From: Acidobacteriota bacterium
GTDB taxonomy: Bacteria > Acidobacteriota > Terriglobia > Bryobacterales > Bryobacteraceae
Length of the DNA: 64,000 bases
Assembly: GCA_003223115.1 (NCBI GenBank)
Contig: QHXW01000152.1
Span: 62,001-126,000, forward strand
Direction of reading: 5' to 3'
Position 1 is the stretch's first letter. Every line of letters starts with the position of its first letter. The position numbers and the translations under genes were made by a program. Shown in pieces: positions 26,576 through 35,450 of this stretch. Below the pieces are notes generated by a model, which was given only the letters and a program-made list of their open reading frames with translations, ran no database searches and was not told the DNA's origin.

Positions 26576-27915
26576 TGGACCTCAGGGGCCGGGAACCGCG
26601 CACCGCGGCTCATCGTCCCCCCGTTTCCGGCCCCCGGCGCCGCACTGTCTCGAACCTGCGCTGGTGGATCGGCAGCCTGCTGTTTGCCTCTACCGTCGTC
26701 AACTACATCGATCGCCAGACACTCAGCGTGCTGGCCCCCTACCTAAAAGCCGAACATCACTGGACTAACAGCGACTTCGCGCTGATCGTTATTTCTTTCC
26801 GGCTTTCGTACGCCATCGTGCAGTTCGTGGGCGGACGCCTGGTCGATGTACTGGGCACGCGGCGCGGTCTGAGTCTGGCTGTGGCGTGGTACTCGGTCAT
26901 GGCGATGCTGACGTCGCTCGCGCGCGGCCTGTGGAGCTTCTGCGCGTTCCGTTTCCTGCTGGGAGCGGGTGAAGCGGCAAACTGGCCCGGCGCCACCAAG
27001 GCCGTGGCGGAATGGTTTCCCGCCAAAGAACGCGGCATCGCAGTGGCACTGTTCGACAGCGGTTCCGCCATCGGAGGAGCCCTTGCGCCCTCATTAGTCG
27101 TATGGCTCTACCACGCGTTCGGAACCTGGCGGCCGGCCTTTCTGATCACGGGCACGCTCGGGTTTCTCTGGCTGCTCGCCTGGTTGGCGACTTACCACAA
27201 GCCCGAGGAACATCCCCGGATCAGCGATTCTGAGCTCGCCATGATTCTCGCCACGCGATCCGGCGCCGATCAGGAGTCGCCGCCCGCGCGCACGCCCGTC
27301 TCGACCCTGGTGCGGTACCGCCAGACATGGGGCGTGGTGCTCGTCAAGGCCATTCTCGATCCGTATTGGTATATGGTTGCGGATTGGTTTGCCCTTTTCC
27401 TCGTCAGCCGAGGGTTCAAGCTGGAGGACACGCTCGTCGGCTTCTGGGTTCCGTTCGTGTGCGCCGATCTCGGGAATTTTGTGGGCGGCGGCTTGTCCAG
27501 CTATTTCATTCACCGCGGCTGGACCGTGGGTGCAGCTCGCAGAAGCATCTTCGTAATCTGCGGGCCGCTGATGCTGCTCATGATTCCGGCGGTTTACACC
27601 ACGCGCCTCTGGCTGCTGATCGCCGAATTCGGGCTCGCGACGCTGGGCTATGCCGCCTGCGCCACGATTTTTCTGACGCTGCCGTCGGATCTATTCGAGA
27701 GCGGATCGGTAGCCACGGTTAGCGGTCTCGCCGGCATGGTCACTGGCTTTGTCACCATCGCGGCAACCTATACCATTGGGGCGGTGACCGACCGGTACTC
27801 GTTTGCTCCCATCCTACTGGGCGCGAGCGCCGCTCCGGTGCTGGCGATCATCGTTGTGACGCTTCTGGTGAAGAACACCCGGAATTCGGGGAAAGGCGTG
27901 CTGCTGCGGATCTGA
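26575..27915 (+). CDS. MFS transporter, hexuronate/galactonate (ACS) type
   Basis: A 446-residue major facilitator protein with about 12 hydrophobic helices. The first helix carries VNYIDRQTLSVLAPYLK, a signature of the anion:cation symporter subfamily that imports hexuronates, galactonate or related organic anions (ExuT/DgoT/GudP). The interhelix segment GRLVDVLGTRRGLSLA is the MFS 2-3 loop. The frame could begin at TTG 26572, but ATG 26575 is preferred because it overlaps the topA stop (TGATG). The substrate is inferred from subfamily only; a sugar acid would fit the IlvD/Edd and DapA-type genes elsewhere in the window. Confidence 0.8.
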   Translation: MDLRGREPRTAAHRPPVSGPRRRTVSNLRWWIGSLLFASTVVNYIDRQTLSVLAPYLKAEHHWTNSDFALIVISFRLSYAIVQFVGGRLVDVLGTRRGLSLAVAWYSVMAMLTSLARGLWSFCAFRFLLGAGEAANWPGATKAVAEWFPAKERGIAVALFDSGSAIGGALAPSLVVWLYHAFGTWRPAFLITGTLGFLWLLAWLATYHKPEEHPRISDSELAMILATRSGADQESPPARTPVSTLVRYRQTWGVVLVKAILDPYWYMVADWFALFLVSRGFKLEDTLVGFWVPFVCADLGNFVGGGLSSYFIHRGWTVGAARRSIFVICGPLMLLMIPAVYTTRLWLLIAEFGLATLGYAACATIFLTLPSDLFESGSVATVSGLAGMVTGFVTIAATYTIGAVTDRYSFAPILLGASAAPVLAIIVVTLLVKNTRNSGKGVLLRI

Positions 27916-28000
27916 ACCCGGCCTCCGAACGGATCGCGGGGCCACCGGCTTCAACAACGCCAATCCGGTAGAATTGTAGCCGAATACCAGAGAGGTTGGC

Positions 28001-29317
28001 TTGATTCCGGTCAAGGCTCGCAATTTCGCAACATCGCAACAATTGCTGGAGCGCGCGCGCCGTTCACTTGCCGGCGGCGTGAGCAGCCCGTTCCGCGCTT
28101 CTTTTCCGGTTCCGCTCTATTTCGCTGATGGCCGCGGCGCGCACTTAACCGATGCCGATGGCAACGAGTACATCGACTACGTACTGGCCTGGGGTCCCAT
28201 GATTCTGGGCTATCGGCACCCTGCGCTGGTTGAGGCCATGCGCCGCCAGTCGGAGAAACCCTATTGCCTCGGTGAGGAGCACGAGCTCGAAATCGCAGTG
28301 GCCGAAAAGATCCAGCAGCTCGTGCCCTGTGCCGAACGTGTCGCCTTTTGTTCCAGCGGCAGCGAGGCCGTGCAGCTCGCGTTGCGCCTTGCGCGCGCAT
28401 ACACACGCCGCAATCTCATCCTGAAATTCGAAGGCCACTATCACGGCTGGATGGATTCCACTCTGGTGAGTCACCATGCGGAGCGCAGCGCGCTGGGCCC
28501 GATCGAGCGTCCCAATACCGTCCTGCATTCGGCTGGGCAGGTTCCCAACACCGTCGAGAATGTGGTGGTGGCACCGTGGAACCGGTTGGACATTCTGGAT
28601 CGGATCTTCTCGGAGCGCCGTGCTGAAATAGCCGCGCTGATTATGGAACCAGTGCAGTGTAATAGCGGCTGCCTGATGCCTGGGGACGGTTACCTGGCCG
28701 CTGTGCGCGACCTTTGCCGGCGTCACGGAACCTTGCTGATCTTCGATGAAGTGATCACGGGCTTTCGCATGGGGGTTTCGGGTGCACAGGGTTTCTATGG
28801 CGTGATTCCGGATCTCGCCACTTTTGGCAAAGCTGTGGCGGGCGGGCTTCCGCTCAGCGTGGTCGCAGGCAGCAGCGGCATCCTGGAGCAGATGTTCGGC
28901 GGTGGTGTGGCGTTCGGCGGAACCTTCAATGGCAATCCGATTTCTCTCGGGGCGGCGCAGGCCACGTTGAACGAACTGTCTCACGACGATGGCGCAGCGC
29001 TCAAACAGGCCAACCGGCTGGGCCGCAAGTTGACGGATGGTCTCGCAGTCCGCGCGAAACAAGAAGGCATTTCACTCAAAGTCACCGGTTTCGGAGCGGC
29101 GTTGTCGCTGCATTTCACCAAACGCAACGAATTGCGCGATTACCGCGACACGCTCGACGACGATCGCGCGCTGCTCGAACGTGTGCTTTTGGCGGCGCTC
29201 GAAGAGGGGCTGCACCTGGTGCCCGACGGCAGAATGTATGTCTCGGCTGCGCACACCGAGTCCGATATCGACCAGACGCTTGCGGCGTTCGAACGCGTGT
29301 TCGCGCGCGGGCAGTGA
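28001..29317 (+). CDS. Class III PLP aminotransferase, glutamate-1-semialdehyde mutase-like
   Basis: A 438-residue fold-type I PLP enzyme of class III aminotransferases, close to HemL. The phosphate loop is FCSSGSEAVQLAL, the PLP-stacking region is GHYHGWMD, the cofactor aspartate is in LLIFDEVITGFRM and the Schiff-base lysine is in ATFGKAVAGGLPLS, about residue 276. Many non-heme aminotransferases share this HemL-like shape, so 2,1-aminomutase activity is possible but not proven; no other heme gene is nearby. Translation starts at TTG 28001 with AGAGAGG ahead of it. Confidence 0.75.
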   Translation: MIPVKARNFATSQQLLERARRSLAGGVSSPFRASFPVPLYFADGRGAHLTDADGNEYIDYVLAWGPMILGYRHPALVEAMRRQSEKPYCLGEEHELEIAVAEKIQQLVPCAERVAFCSSGSEAVQLALRLARAYTRRNLILKFEGHYHGWMDSTLVSHHAERSALGPIERPNTVLHSAGQVPNTVENVVVAPWNRLDILDRIFSERRAEIAALIMEPVQCNSGCLMPGDGYLAAVRDLCRRHGTLLIFDEVITGFRMGVSGAQGFYGVIPDLATFGKAVAGGLPLSVVAGSSGILEQMFGGGVAFGGTFNGNPISLGAAQATLNELSHDDGAALKQANRLGRKLTDGLAVRAKQEGISLKVTGFGAALSLHFTKRNELRDYRDTLDDDRALLERVLLAALEEGLHLVPDGRMYVSAAHTESDIDQTLAAFERVFARGQ

Positions 29318-29330
29318 ACTCGCCAGTCTC

Positions 29331-29385
29331 GTGGAATAGGCATTCCAGCCTGTGGTGGGAAAAGGACTTAAGCCTGTCGTCTCGG
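29331..29385. repeat. Dispersed intergenic repeat, copy E (partial)
   Basis: Begins GTGGAATAGGCATTCCAGCC, matching the 5' half of the copies at 17166 and 35117. It lacks the GGGCTTTCGCC half. It lies between the aminotransferase gene and the PH-domain gene. Confidence 0.5.
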
Positions 29386-29465
29386 TTAGCACACCCACTC
29401 AGCGCTCAATCCCAACAGTGCCCGTATAATGGTGCACGGCATATAGGCCGACGTGGAGCGGAACC

Positions 29466-29948
29466 ATGACCGATCGAGTAATTCGTCCGAGCATGAAACA
29501 GGTCAAGACGTGGTACTTTGTGGCGGTGCTGGTGATTGCCGCGGCGGTGGTTGTCCATGTGAATTACCTGATGCCTCGCGAAGATCCGGCGTGGGTGAAT
29601 AAGCCGTGGTTGCCGGCGGTCGCGGCGCTGTTTCTCCTCGTGCCCATTCGACGCCACATCCGCAGGCAATCCGTGAAAATGACCATCGCAGGCGACAAGC
29701 TGCGATACGAAGCGGGCTTGCTCTCTAAAACCACGCGCAATATCCAGCTCTCGAAAATTCAGGACGTCCGGGTAGACCAGTCCTTTGGACAGCGAATCCT
29801 GGGCGTAGGCGACATTTCGATTGAGACCTCCGGCGAATCCAGCCGCCTGGAGATGGACAATATCGACCAGCCGCAGGCTACTGCGGAAGAAATTATCGCC
29901 GCATCTCAAGAACACGGCAGCGCCCAGGCTGGTGGTGCCAAACCTTAA
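29466..29948 (+). CDS. Membrane protein with bacterial PH domain (DUF304)
   Basis: A 160-residue protein with two hydrophobic helices near the N-terminus (WYFVAVLVIAAAVVVHV, about residues 17-33, and LPAVAALFLLVPI, about 50-62). A bacterial pleckstrin-homology domain follows, recognisable by KLRYEAGLLSKTTRNIQLSK and the SIETSGES strand. The C-terminal tail is hydrophilic. Such proteins sit at the inner membrane; their role is not well defined. Confidence 0.75.
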   Translation: MTDRVIRPSMKQVKTWYFVAVLVIAAAVVVHVNYLMPREDPAWVNKPWLPAVAALFLLVPIRRHIRRQSVKMTIAGDKLRYEAGLLSKTTRNIQLSKIQDVRVDQSFGQRILGVGDISIETSGESSRLEMDNIDQPQATAEEIIAASQEHGSAQAGGAKP

Positions 29949-30042
29949 CGAGCGCCGTCGGCGACGACGGAGCCACACAGTTGTCTATTAACCGGCGAAG
30001 CCGCCATTTCGCTCCTGTTAAAATTGTCTTTTGGCCCTTTCC

Positions 30043-31770
30043 ATGGAAAACAAAGAGATTGCGCGCGTGCTCTGGGAGACCGCCGATCTGATGGAGATCG
30101 CGGGCGAGGACTCCTTTCGAATCCGCAGTTATCGCAACAGCGCGACATCCATCGAAGGTTACCCCGAACGCATCATCGACATTCTCAAGGATGAGAACCG
30201 CAAGGTCACCGAAATTCCCGGCATCGGCAAACGGCTGGCATCGGTGCTGCAGGAGATTGTGGACCGAGGTTCTTGCGAGCGGCGCGACGAGCTGCTGAAA
30301 AAATTTCCGCCCACGGCACTCGAATTTCTCAAGATCCAGGGCTTGGGGCCCAAAGGCATTGCGCTCATCTTCGAGCATCACCAGATCACGACCATGGACG
30401 AATTGGAGCAACTCTGCAAGGACGAGAAGCTTCGGTTGCTGCCGCGCATGGGCGCCAAGCTCGAAGAGAAAGTGTTGCGCTCAATTGCCCAGTACAAAAT
30501 GCGCACGGGCCGGTTCCTGTTGAGTTTTGCGCACGAGGCGGCCGAGGAATTGAAGAAATATCTGGCCGAAACGGGCGGTGTAGAGGAAATTACCGCCGCT
30601 GGGAGCCTGCGGCGCGGTAAGGAAACCGTGGGCGACCTCGACCTGCTTGTCACGGGGCCGAATGCCACGGAAGTGCTCGAACGTTTTGTGGCTTATCCGC
30701 GCGTGCACGAAATCCTGGGGCGTGGGGCCAACAAAGCTAGCGCCAAAGTGGGCCGCGAGGGTTTGCAGGTGGACGTGCGGGCGCTGCCGCGGGAGAGTTA
30801 CGGCGCCGCAATGCAATATTTCACGGGCAGTAAAGAACACAACGTGGCAGTGCGCACGCGGGCGGTGAAGATGGGTTTCAAGCTCAGCGAATACGGCCTG
30901 TTCCGCGCCGACAACGACACGCGGGTGGCGGGCGAAAGCGAGCAGGAAGTGTACGACGCCCTGGGATTGGCCTGGATTCCTCCCGAGCTGCGCGAAAACA
31001 GCGGTGAAATCGAGGCTGCCGGGGAAGGCCGTCTGCCGGAGCTGATCGAACTGAAGCACATCCGCGGCGACATCCACATGCACACTACCGAAACCGACGG
31101 TCGGGCGTCTTTGGAAGAGATGGCCGAAGCGGCAAAAAACCTAGGCTACGAATATGTCGCCATTACGGACCACTCGAAAGCCATCGCCATGGCCAACGGC
31201 CTGGATGAGACCCGCGCTGTGGCGTTCGCCCGGCAGGTTCGCGAGTTGAACCGGCAAGATCGGGGTATCCGTATTTTCTCCGGCCTCGAGTGCGACATCC
31301 TGAAGGATGGCGCGTTGGACCTGGCGAACGACGCCCTGGCGGAACTGGACCTAGTGATCGGCAGCGTGCACAGCCACATGAACCTGGAACCGGCGGAGAT
31401 GACGGACCGTCTCCTGCGCGCGCTCGAGTGCCCTTCTTTGCGGGTGTTGGGGCATCCCACCGGACGTCTGCTCATGCAGCGCGAGCCGTTCTCATTCGAT
31501 TTCGATCGTGTGGTGATGGAGGCCGTCAAGCGCGGCGTCCATTTTGAAATCAACGCCAGTCCAGAGCGGCTGGACCTGAACGGAAACCTGGTGCGGAGCG
31601 CTAAACAGCGCGGCGCGAAGTTTACAGTCTCCACCGACGCGCATCACCCCAAACATCTGCACAATATGTGGTACGGTGTGGTCACGGCCCGGCGCGGCTG
31701 GCTGGGTCCGGCTGATGTATTGAATACACTGCCCGCGGAGCGGTTTCGAAACGCCATTCGTCACAACTGA
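30043..31770 (+). CDS. Family X DNA polymerase with PHP domain (PolX)
   Basis: A 575-residue PolX starting at ATG 30043. Helix-hairpin-helix segments ([17 protein letters not shown] and [18 protein letters not shown]) bind DNA. The polymerase palm has [17 protein letters not shown] with the metal D-x-D. From about residue 335 a PHP phosphoesterase domain begins with [20 protein letters not shown] and ends with [10 protein letters not shown]; it supplies 3'-5' exonuclease or AP-endonuclease activity. The enzyme fills short gaps in base-excision repair. Length and domain order are normal for bacterial PolX. Confidence 0.9.
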   Translation: MENKEIARVLWETADLMEIAGEDSFRIRSYRNSATSIEGYPERIIDILKDENRKVTEIPGIGKRLASVLQEIVDRGSCERRDELLKKFPPTALEFLKIQGLGPKGIALIFEHHQITTMDELEQLCKDEKLRLLPRMGAKLEEKVLRSIAQYKMRTGRFLLSFAHEAAEELKKYLAETGGVEEITAAGSLRRGKETVGDLDLLVTGPNATEVLERFVAYPRVHEILGRGANKASAKVGREGLQVDVRALPRESYGAAMQYFTGSKEHNVAVRTRAVKMGFKLSEYGLFRADNDTRVAGESEQEVYDALGLAWIPPELRENSGEIEAAGEGRLPELIELKHIRGDIHMHTTETDGRASLEEMAEAAKNLGYEYVAITDHSKAIAMANGLDETRAVAFARQVRELNRQDRGIRIFSGLECDILKDGALDLANDALAELDLVIGSVHSHMNLEPAEMTDRLLRALECPSLRVLGHPTGRLLMQREPFSFDFDRVVMEAVKRGVHFEINASPERLDLNGNLVRSAKQRGAKFTVSTDAHHPKHLHNMWYGVVTARRGWLGPADVLNTLPAERFRNAIRHN

Positions 31771-31776
31771 TTCAAT

Positions 31777-33141
31777 ATGAGATATCTGATTACGATCCTG
31801 ATTTTATTTTGCGCGGTGCTTCAAGCCGCGCAGCCGGTGATCCCCATTGAGAAGTTTTCTCTCAAGAACGGCCTGCGCGTAGTAATGTCGCGCGACAACG
31901 CCGTGCCGGTGGTCACCGTCTACCTGATGTTCGACGTGGGCTCGCGCGCCGAGGAAAAAGGACGCACGGGCTTCGCCCACCTGTTCGAGCACATGATGTT
32001 CGAGGGCTCGACCAACGCGCCTAAGGGAACCCATTTTAAGCTGGTGCAGGCCAACGGCGGCACGCTCAACGGTTCGACGCACCCCGACTACACTAATTAC
32101 TTTGAAGTGCTCCCCTCCAACAAGCTGGCCGTCGCTCTGTGGCTGGAAAGCGATCGTATGCGCAGCCTGGCGATCACGGCGGAGAACCTGGCCAACCAGA
32201 AAGAGGCCGTCAAGCAGGAGCGTCGCTTGAGCTTCGATAACCGGCCCTACTCGACTGCGATTGTGGACGTTTGGCCTCAACTGGCATTTGAGAACTGGCA
32301 GAGCTCGCACTCGCTCATTGGATCGTTCGAAGATTTGAACGCCGCTACGCTCAAGGATGTCGAGAGCTTTTTCAAGACGTACTACGCGCCGAATAACGCA
32401 GTGCTAGTGATTGTAGGCGACATCAAGGTTCCCGAAGCCAAGAAGCTGGTCGAAACGTACTTCGGCGACATCCCCTCGCAACGCAAGCCGAAACCTGCGG
32501 ACCTTACTGAGCCCGAGCAGCCCAAGCCGCGCAGCCAGGTCTACCACGACCAGCACGCACGCGTTCCTGGAGTGGTGATCGGCTACCGAGGTCCCCTCCG
32601 ACATTCGCCGGATTACTATGCCATCGGCATGCTTGATGTGCTGCTGACCGGCGGCCCGAGCTCGCGTTTCCAGTTGGACCTGGTGAAAGGCAAGCAGAGC
32701 GTGATTCAGTATCAGGCGGAGCTGGGGTGGCCCTTTGCTTCGATCAGTGATTACAAAAATCCGGGCGATTACGCCATGTTCCTGCTGTATAAACCGAACT
32801 TCACGTCCAAGCAAATCGTGGACCAGGCGCAGGAAGAGATCGCCAAAATCCAAAACGACGGCGTGGATATCATGGAACTAGAGCGCGCGCGGACGCTGCT
32901 GCGATCGGAACGGATTACCTCGCTGCAAAGCTCGTTCCAGCGCGCATCGCTCCTGGCGGGGTACGAGGTGCTGGACGGCAATCCCGAATACGTCAACACG
33001 GAACTGGAACGGTTCCTGACGGTGACCTCGGAGCAGATTCAGGCGGCGGCGAAGAAATATCTAACGCCCGAGCGGCGGTCGGTTCTCGATATCCTACCCG
33101 GGCCCGCGCCGCAGGCGCCTTCGCCCAAGGAGAGCAAGTAA
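31777..33141 (+). CDS. M16 zinc peptidase, catalytic subunit, exported
   Basis: A 454-residue pitrilysin-family (M16) metallopeptidase. A signal peptide (MRYLITILILFCAVLQAAQ) is followed by the inverted zinc motif HLFEH (H68, E71, H72) in GRTGFAHLFEHMMFEGS. Its stop shares a base with the start of the next M16 gene (TAATG). That partner lacks the zinc motif, so the two probably form the usual heterodimer with one active and one substrate-binding half. Likely periplasmic; substrates would be short unfolded peptides. Confidence 0.9.
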   Translation: MRYLITILILFCAVLQAAQPVIPIEKFSLKNGLRVVMSRDNAVPVVTVYLMFDVGSRAEEKGRTGFAHLFEHMMFEGSTNAPKGTHFKLVQANGGTLNGSTHPDYTNYFEVLPSNKLAVALWLESDRMRSLAITAENLANQKEAVKQERRLSFDNRPYSTAIVDVWPQLAFENWQSSHSLIGSFEDLNAATLKDVESFFKTYYAPNNAVLVIVGDIKVPEAKKLVETYFGDIPSQRKPKPADLTEPEQPKPRSQVYHDQHARVPGVVIGYRGPLRHSPDYYAIGMLDVLLTGGPSSRFQLDLVKGKQSVIQYQAELGWPFASISDYKNPGDYAMFLLYKPNFTSKQIVDQAQEEIAKIQNDGVDIMELERARTLLRSERITSLQSSFQRASLLAGYEVLDGNPEYVNTELERFLTVTSEQIQAAAKKYLTPERRSVLDILPGPAPQAPSPKESK

Positions 33142-34538
33142 TGTTGAAGAAAGGCCTGGTATTTCTTTTCGCAGGTTTAATCACGATGGCACAAACGATC
33201 GATCGCACCAAGCCGCCTGAAACTCCGCCGATTCCCAGCTACAAGATGCCGCCGGCGCACGAGACCAAGCTCGACAACGGTTTGCGCGTGGTGCTGGTCG
33301 AAGATCCTCGCTTTCCTCTGGTGACTGCGCGGCTCAGCTTTCAGGCTGGTTCTAAATTTGACCCGAAGGACCTGCCCGGCCTATCCGAAACAACCGCGGC
33401 CCTGCTCACCCAGGGAACCAAGACGCGCTCGTTCCGCGAAATCGCCGAAGAGCTGGCCACCATCGGCGCCAGCCTGAATGGCAACTCATCCCCGGACGTC
33501 CTCACAATTGCGGGCAGCGTGCTCGCCGAGAACACGCCGAAGTTCCTGGACCTGCTGGCCGACGTCGCACTGAACCCGAGCTTCCCGGAAGACGAAGTAC
33601 AACTGCGCAAACAAAATCGCAAGCAAGCCTTGCTGGCGCAGCGCTCGCAATCTTCATTTCTGGCGCGCGAAAAATTCGACGAAGTGGTGTTCGGAGATCA
33701 CCCCTATTCCCACCTCGGGCCTTCGATGGAAGCGATTGACCGAATGGATCAGGCGGCAATCAGAAATTTTCGGGATGTCCATGTGATTCCCAATCATGCT
33801 GTGCTGATCCTGCTGGGCAGATTGCCGACTCGGCCGGAGATATTGAAGATGGTGAGTGACCGCTTTGGTTCCTGGCAACAGAAACCCGTTCCGCAACCGC
33901 CCGCCGCACGTTTTCCGGAGAGCAAGCGGCAACTGGTATTGGTTGACCGGCCCGGTTCCGTGCAGGCGGATATTCACATCGGCCGCCTGTCAGCGACACG
34001 TACTGATCCCGGTTATTATCCGCTGCTGGTGGGCAACGCCATTTTGGGCGGGGGCGCCAACTCACGGTTGTTTAATGATGTTCGCGAAAAACGCGGATTC
34101 GCTTACGACGCCCACAGCGAACTCGATCGCCGTAAGGATACGGGTGTAGCTGCCGCCGTGACGCAGGTTCGCAACGAGGTTGTGGAACCGGCGCTCGAAG
34201 CCGTGTTTTCAAATCTGGTTGAGATGGGAAAAACGCCCGTTACCGCGGTCGAGCTGAGCGATGCCAAAAACTATATCAGCGGCGTGTTCGTGATGAGCCT
34301 GGAAACCCAGGCCGGCGTGGCCGACCAGATAGATCTGGTGAAGACCATGGGGTTGCCCAACGACTATCTGGAGGCGTTCACACAGCACGTGCGCTCGGTG
34401 GAACCGGACCAGATCCAGGCAGCGGTGAAGAAATATTTTGCGCCGGATCAGGCGACCATCGTAGTGGTCGGTGATGCGTCCAAAATCCAAAAACCGCTCG
34501 AGAAGTTCGGGAGTGTGACGGTCGAAAAAGCCAAGTGA
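33141..34538 (+). CDS. M16 peptidase-like, non-catalytic subunit, exported
   Basis: A 465-residue M16 paralogue with an N-terminal signal segment (MLKKGLVFLFAGLITMAQ). The position of the zinc motif reads LPGLSETTAALLTQGT (about residues 78-93), with no H-x-x-E-H, so it cannot bind the catalytic zinc. The C-terminal half keeps the Arg/Tyr region (GGGANSRLFNDVREKRGFAY) that in active pairs completes the substrate site. Overlaps the active subunit gene by one base and the Nudix gene by one base. Confidence 0.9.
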   Translation: MLKKGLVFLFAGLITMAQTIDRTKPPETPPIPSYKMPPAHETKLDNGLRVVLVEDPRFPLVTARLSFQAGSKFDPKDLPGLSETTAALLTQGTKTRSFREIAEELATIGASLNGNSSPDVLTIAGSVLAENTPKFLDLLADVALNPSFPEDEVQLRKQNRKQALLAQRSQSSFLAREKFDEVVFGDHPYSHLGPSMEAIDRMDQAAIRNFRDVHVIPNHAVLILLGRLPTRPEILKMVSDRFGSWQQKPVPQPPAARFPESKRQLVLVDRPGSVQADIHIGRLSATRTDPGYYPLLVGNAILGGGANSRLFNDVREKRGFAYDAHSELDRRKDTGVAAAVTQVRNEVVEPALEAVFSNLVEMGKTPVTAVELSDAKNYISGVFVMSLETQAGVADQIDLVKTMGLPNDYLEAFTQHVRSVEPDQIQAAVKKYFAPDQATIVVVGDASKIQKPLEKFGSVTVEKAK

Positions 34539-35059
34539 TGAAGATCGTCTCGTCGCGGGTGCGCTACTGCTCGAAGCTGTTCACCGTTACTGAGGACCAC
34601 GCCAAGGACGCACGCGGCTTCGAGATCAAGCGTTCCATCGTGCGTCACGCCGGATCCGCGGTGATGCTGGCGGCCGATGAGCGCAAGCAGATTCTCCTGG
34701 TGCGCCAATACCGGCTGGCCGTCGACGGAAATCTGTGGGAACTGCCCGCTGGGCGTCTCGATCCCGGCGAAAATCCATTGCAGGCAGCCAAGCGCGAACT
34801 GGTGGAAGAGACCGGCTATCGTGCGCGACGTTGGAAGAAGTTGATTTCTTTTTATCCCAGCCCGGGCTACGTTTCCGAGAAGATGACGATTTTTCTTGCC
34901 ACGGACCTGACCGCGGGCGAAGCGCAACCCATGGACGATGAGCAGATCGAGTGCCGCTGGTTTCGGACGAAGGAAATTGAAGGAATGATCCGCGCCAATC
35001 GGATCCGCGACTCGAAAACCATCATCGGATATTTTGTCTGGCGGAGATGGTTCATGTAG
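34538..35059 (+). CDS. Nudix hydrolase, ADP-ribose pyrophosphatase-like
   Basis: A 173-residue Nudix protein. The Nudix box G-x5-E-x7-R-E-x2-E-E is intact as GRLDPGENPLQAAKRELVEE, and the N-terminal domain-swap region and FYPSPGYVSEKM string resemble ADP-ribose pyrophosphatases. It would split ADP-ribose to AMP and ribose-5-phosphate; other nucleoside diphosphate sugars are possible. ATG 34538 shares a base with the previous stop. Confidence 0.8.
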   Translation: MKIVSSRVRYCSKLFTVTEDHAKDARGFEIKRSIVRHAGSAVMLAADERKQILLVRQYRLAVDGNLWELPAGRLDPGENPLQAAKRELVEETGYRARRWKKLISFYPSPGYVSEKMTIFLATDLTAGEAQPMDDEQIECRWFRTKEIEGMIRANRIRDSKTIIGYFVWRRWFM

Positions 35060-35090
35060 CGCTCTGGCTTTCCTGACTCCGGTGAGTGGG

Positions 35091-35136
35091 ACATATCCGG
35101 GCTTTCGATCCGTCGAGTAGAATAGGCATTCGTGCT
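35091..35136. repeat. Dispersed intergenic repeat, copy D (rearranged)
   Basis: Carries ATATCCGGGCTTTCGATC (35093-35110) and then GTAGAATAGGCATTCGTG from 35117. Both parts of the family are present but in the opposite order to copy B. Confidence 0.5.
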
Positions 35137-35260
35137 GTTTCGCTCCGCTTCTTCTCCGGTCTTTGTATCCTGCCTCCCGTCTTCTGGTCTGTGACTTCCG
35201 TCAAGCCGTTTAATTCCAACATCGGTTGTCTTCCCAAAACTGCGCGGGAAGCCGGTAGTC

Positions 35261-35370
35261 GGCTGCGGTCGAAGTCACAGGCTGTTCAATCCGGCTCCGC
35301 CGGAGGCATGGCTGCGGCTGCGGTCGAAGTCACAGGGTATTCAATCCGGCACCGCCGGAGGCATGGCTGT
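35261..35370. repeat. 55-bp tandem repeat, two copies
   Basis: Two direct copies, 35261-35315 and 35316-35370, differ at a few positions. Each begins GGCTGCGGTCGAAGTCACAG and includes a small inverted stretch around CCGGCTCCGCCGG. They lie in the 391-base gap (35060-35450) between the Nudix gene and the comEC remnant. Apart from the repeats listed here, nothing gene-like is seen in that gap. Confidence 0.8.
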
Positions 35371-35405
35371 CTTCTGTCTCCTGCCTCCTGCCTCCCTACT
35401 CTCCT

Positions 35406-35435
35406 GTGCTGCCACGTGCTGCCACGTGCTGCCAC
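35406..35435. repeat. 10-bp tandem repeat, three copies
   Basis: GTGCTGCCAC occurs three times in a row at 35406-35435, just upstream of the remaining comEC coding sequence. This is a perfect short tandem array and probably arose by slippage. Confidence 0.75.
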
Positions 35436-35450
35436 CGGCTTAGTCACACC

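Noticed and set aside
28001-29317. A confident hemL call
   Set aside because: The class III aminotransferase signature fits, but many non-heme relatives look alike and no heme gene is adjacent.
35261-35435. A CRISPR-like array at the 55-bp and 10-bp repeats
   Set aside because: Copies are directly adjacent with no spacers; this is a tandem duplication.
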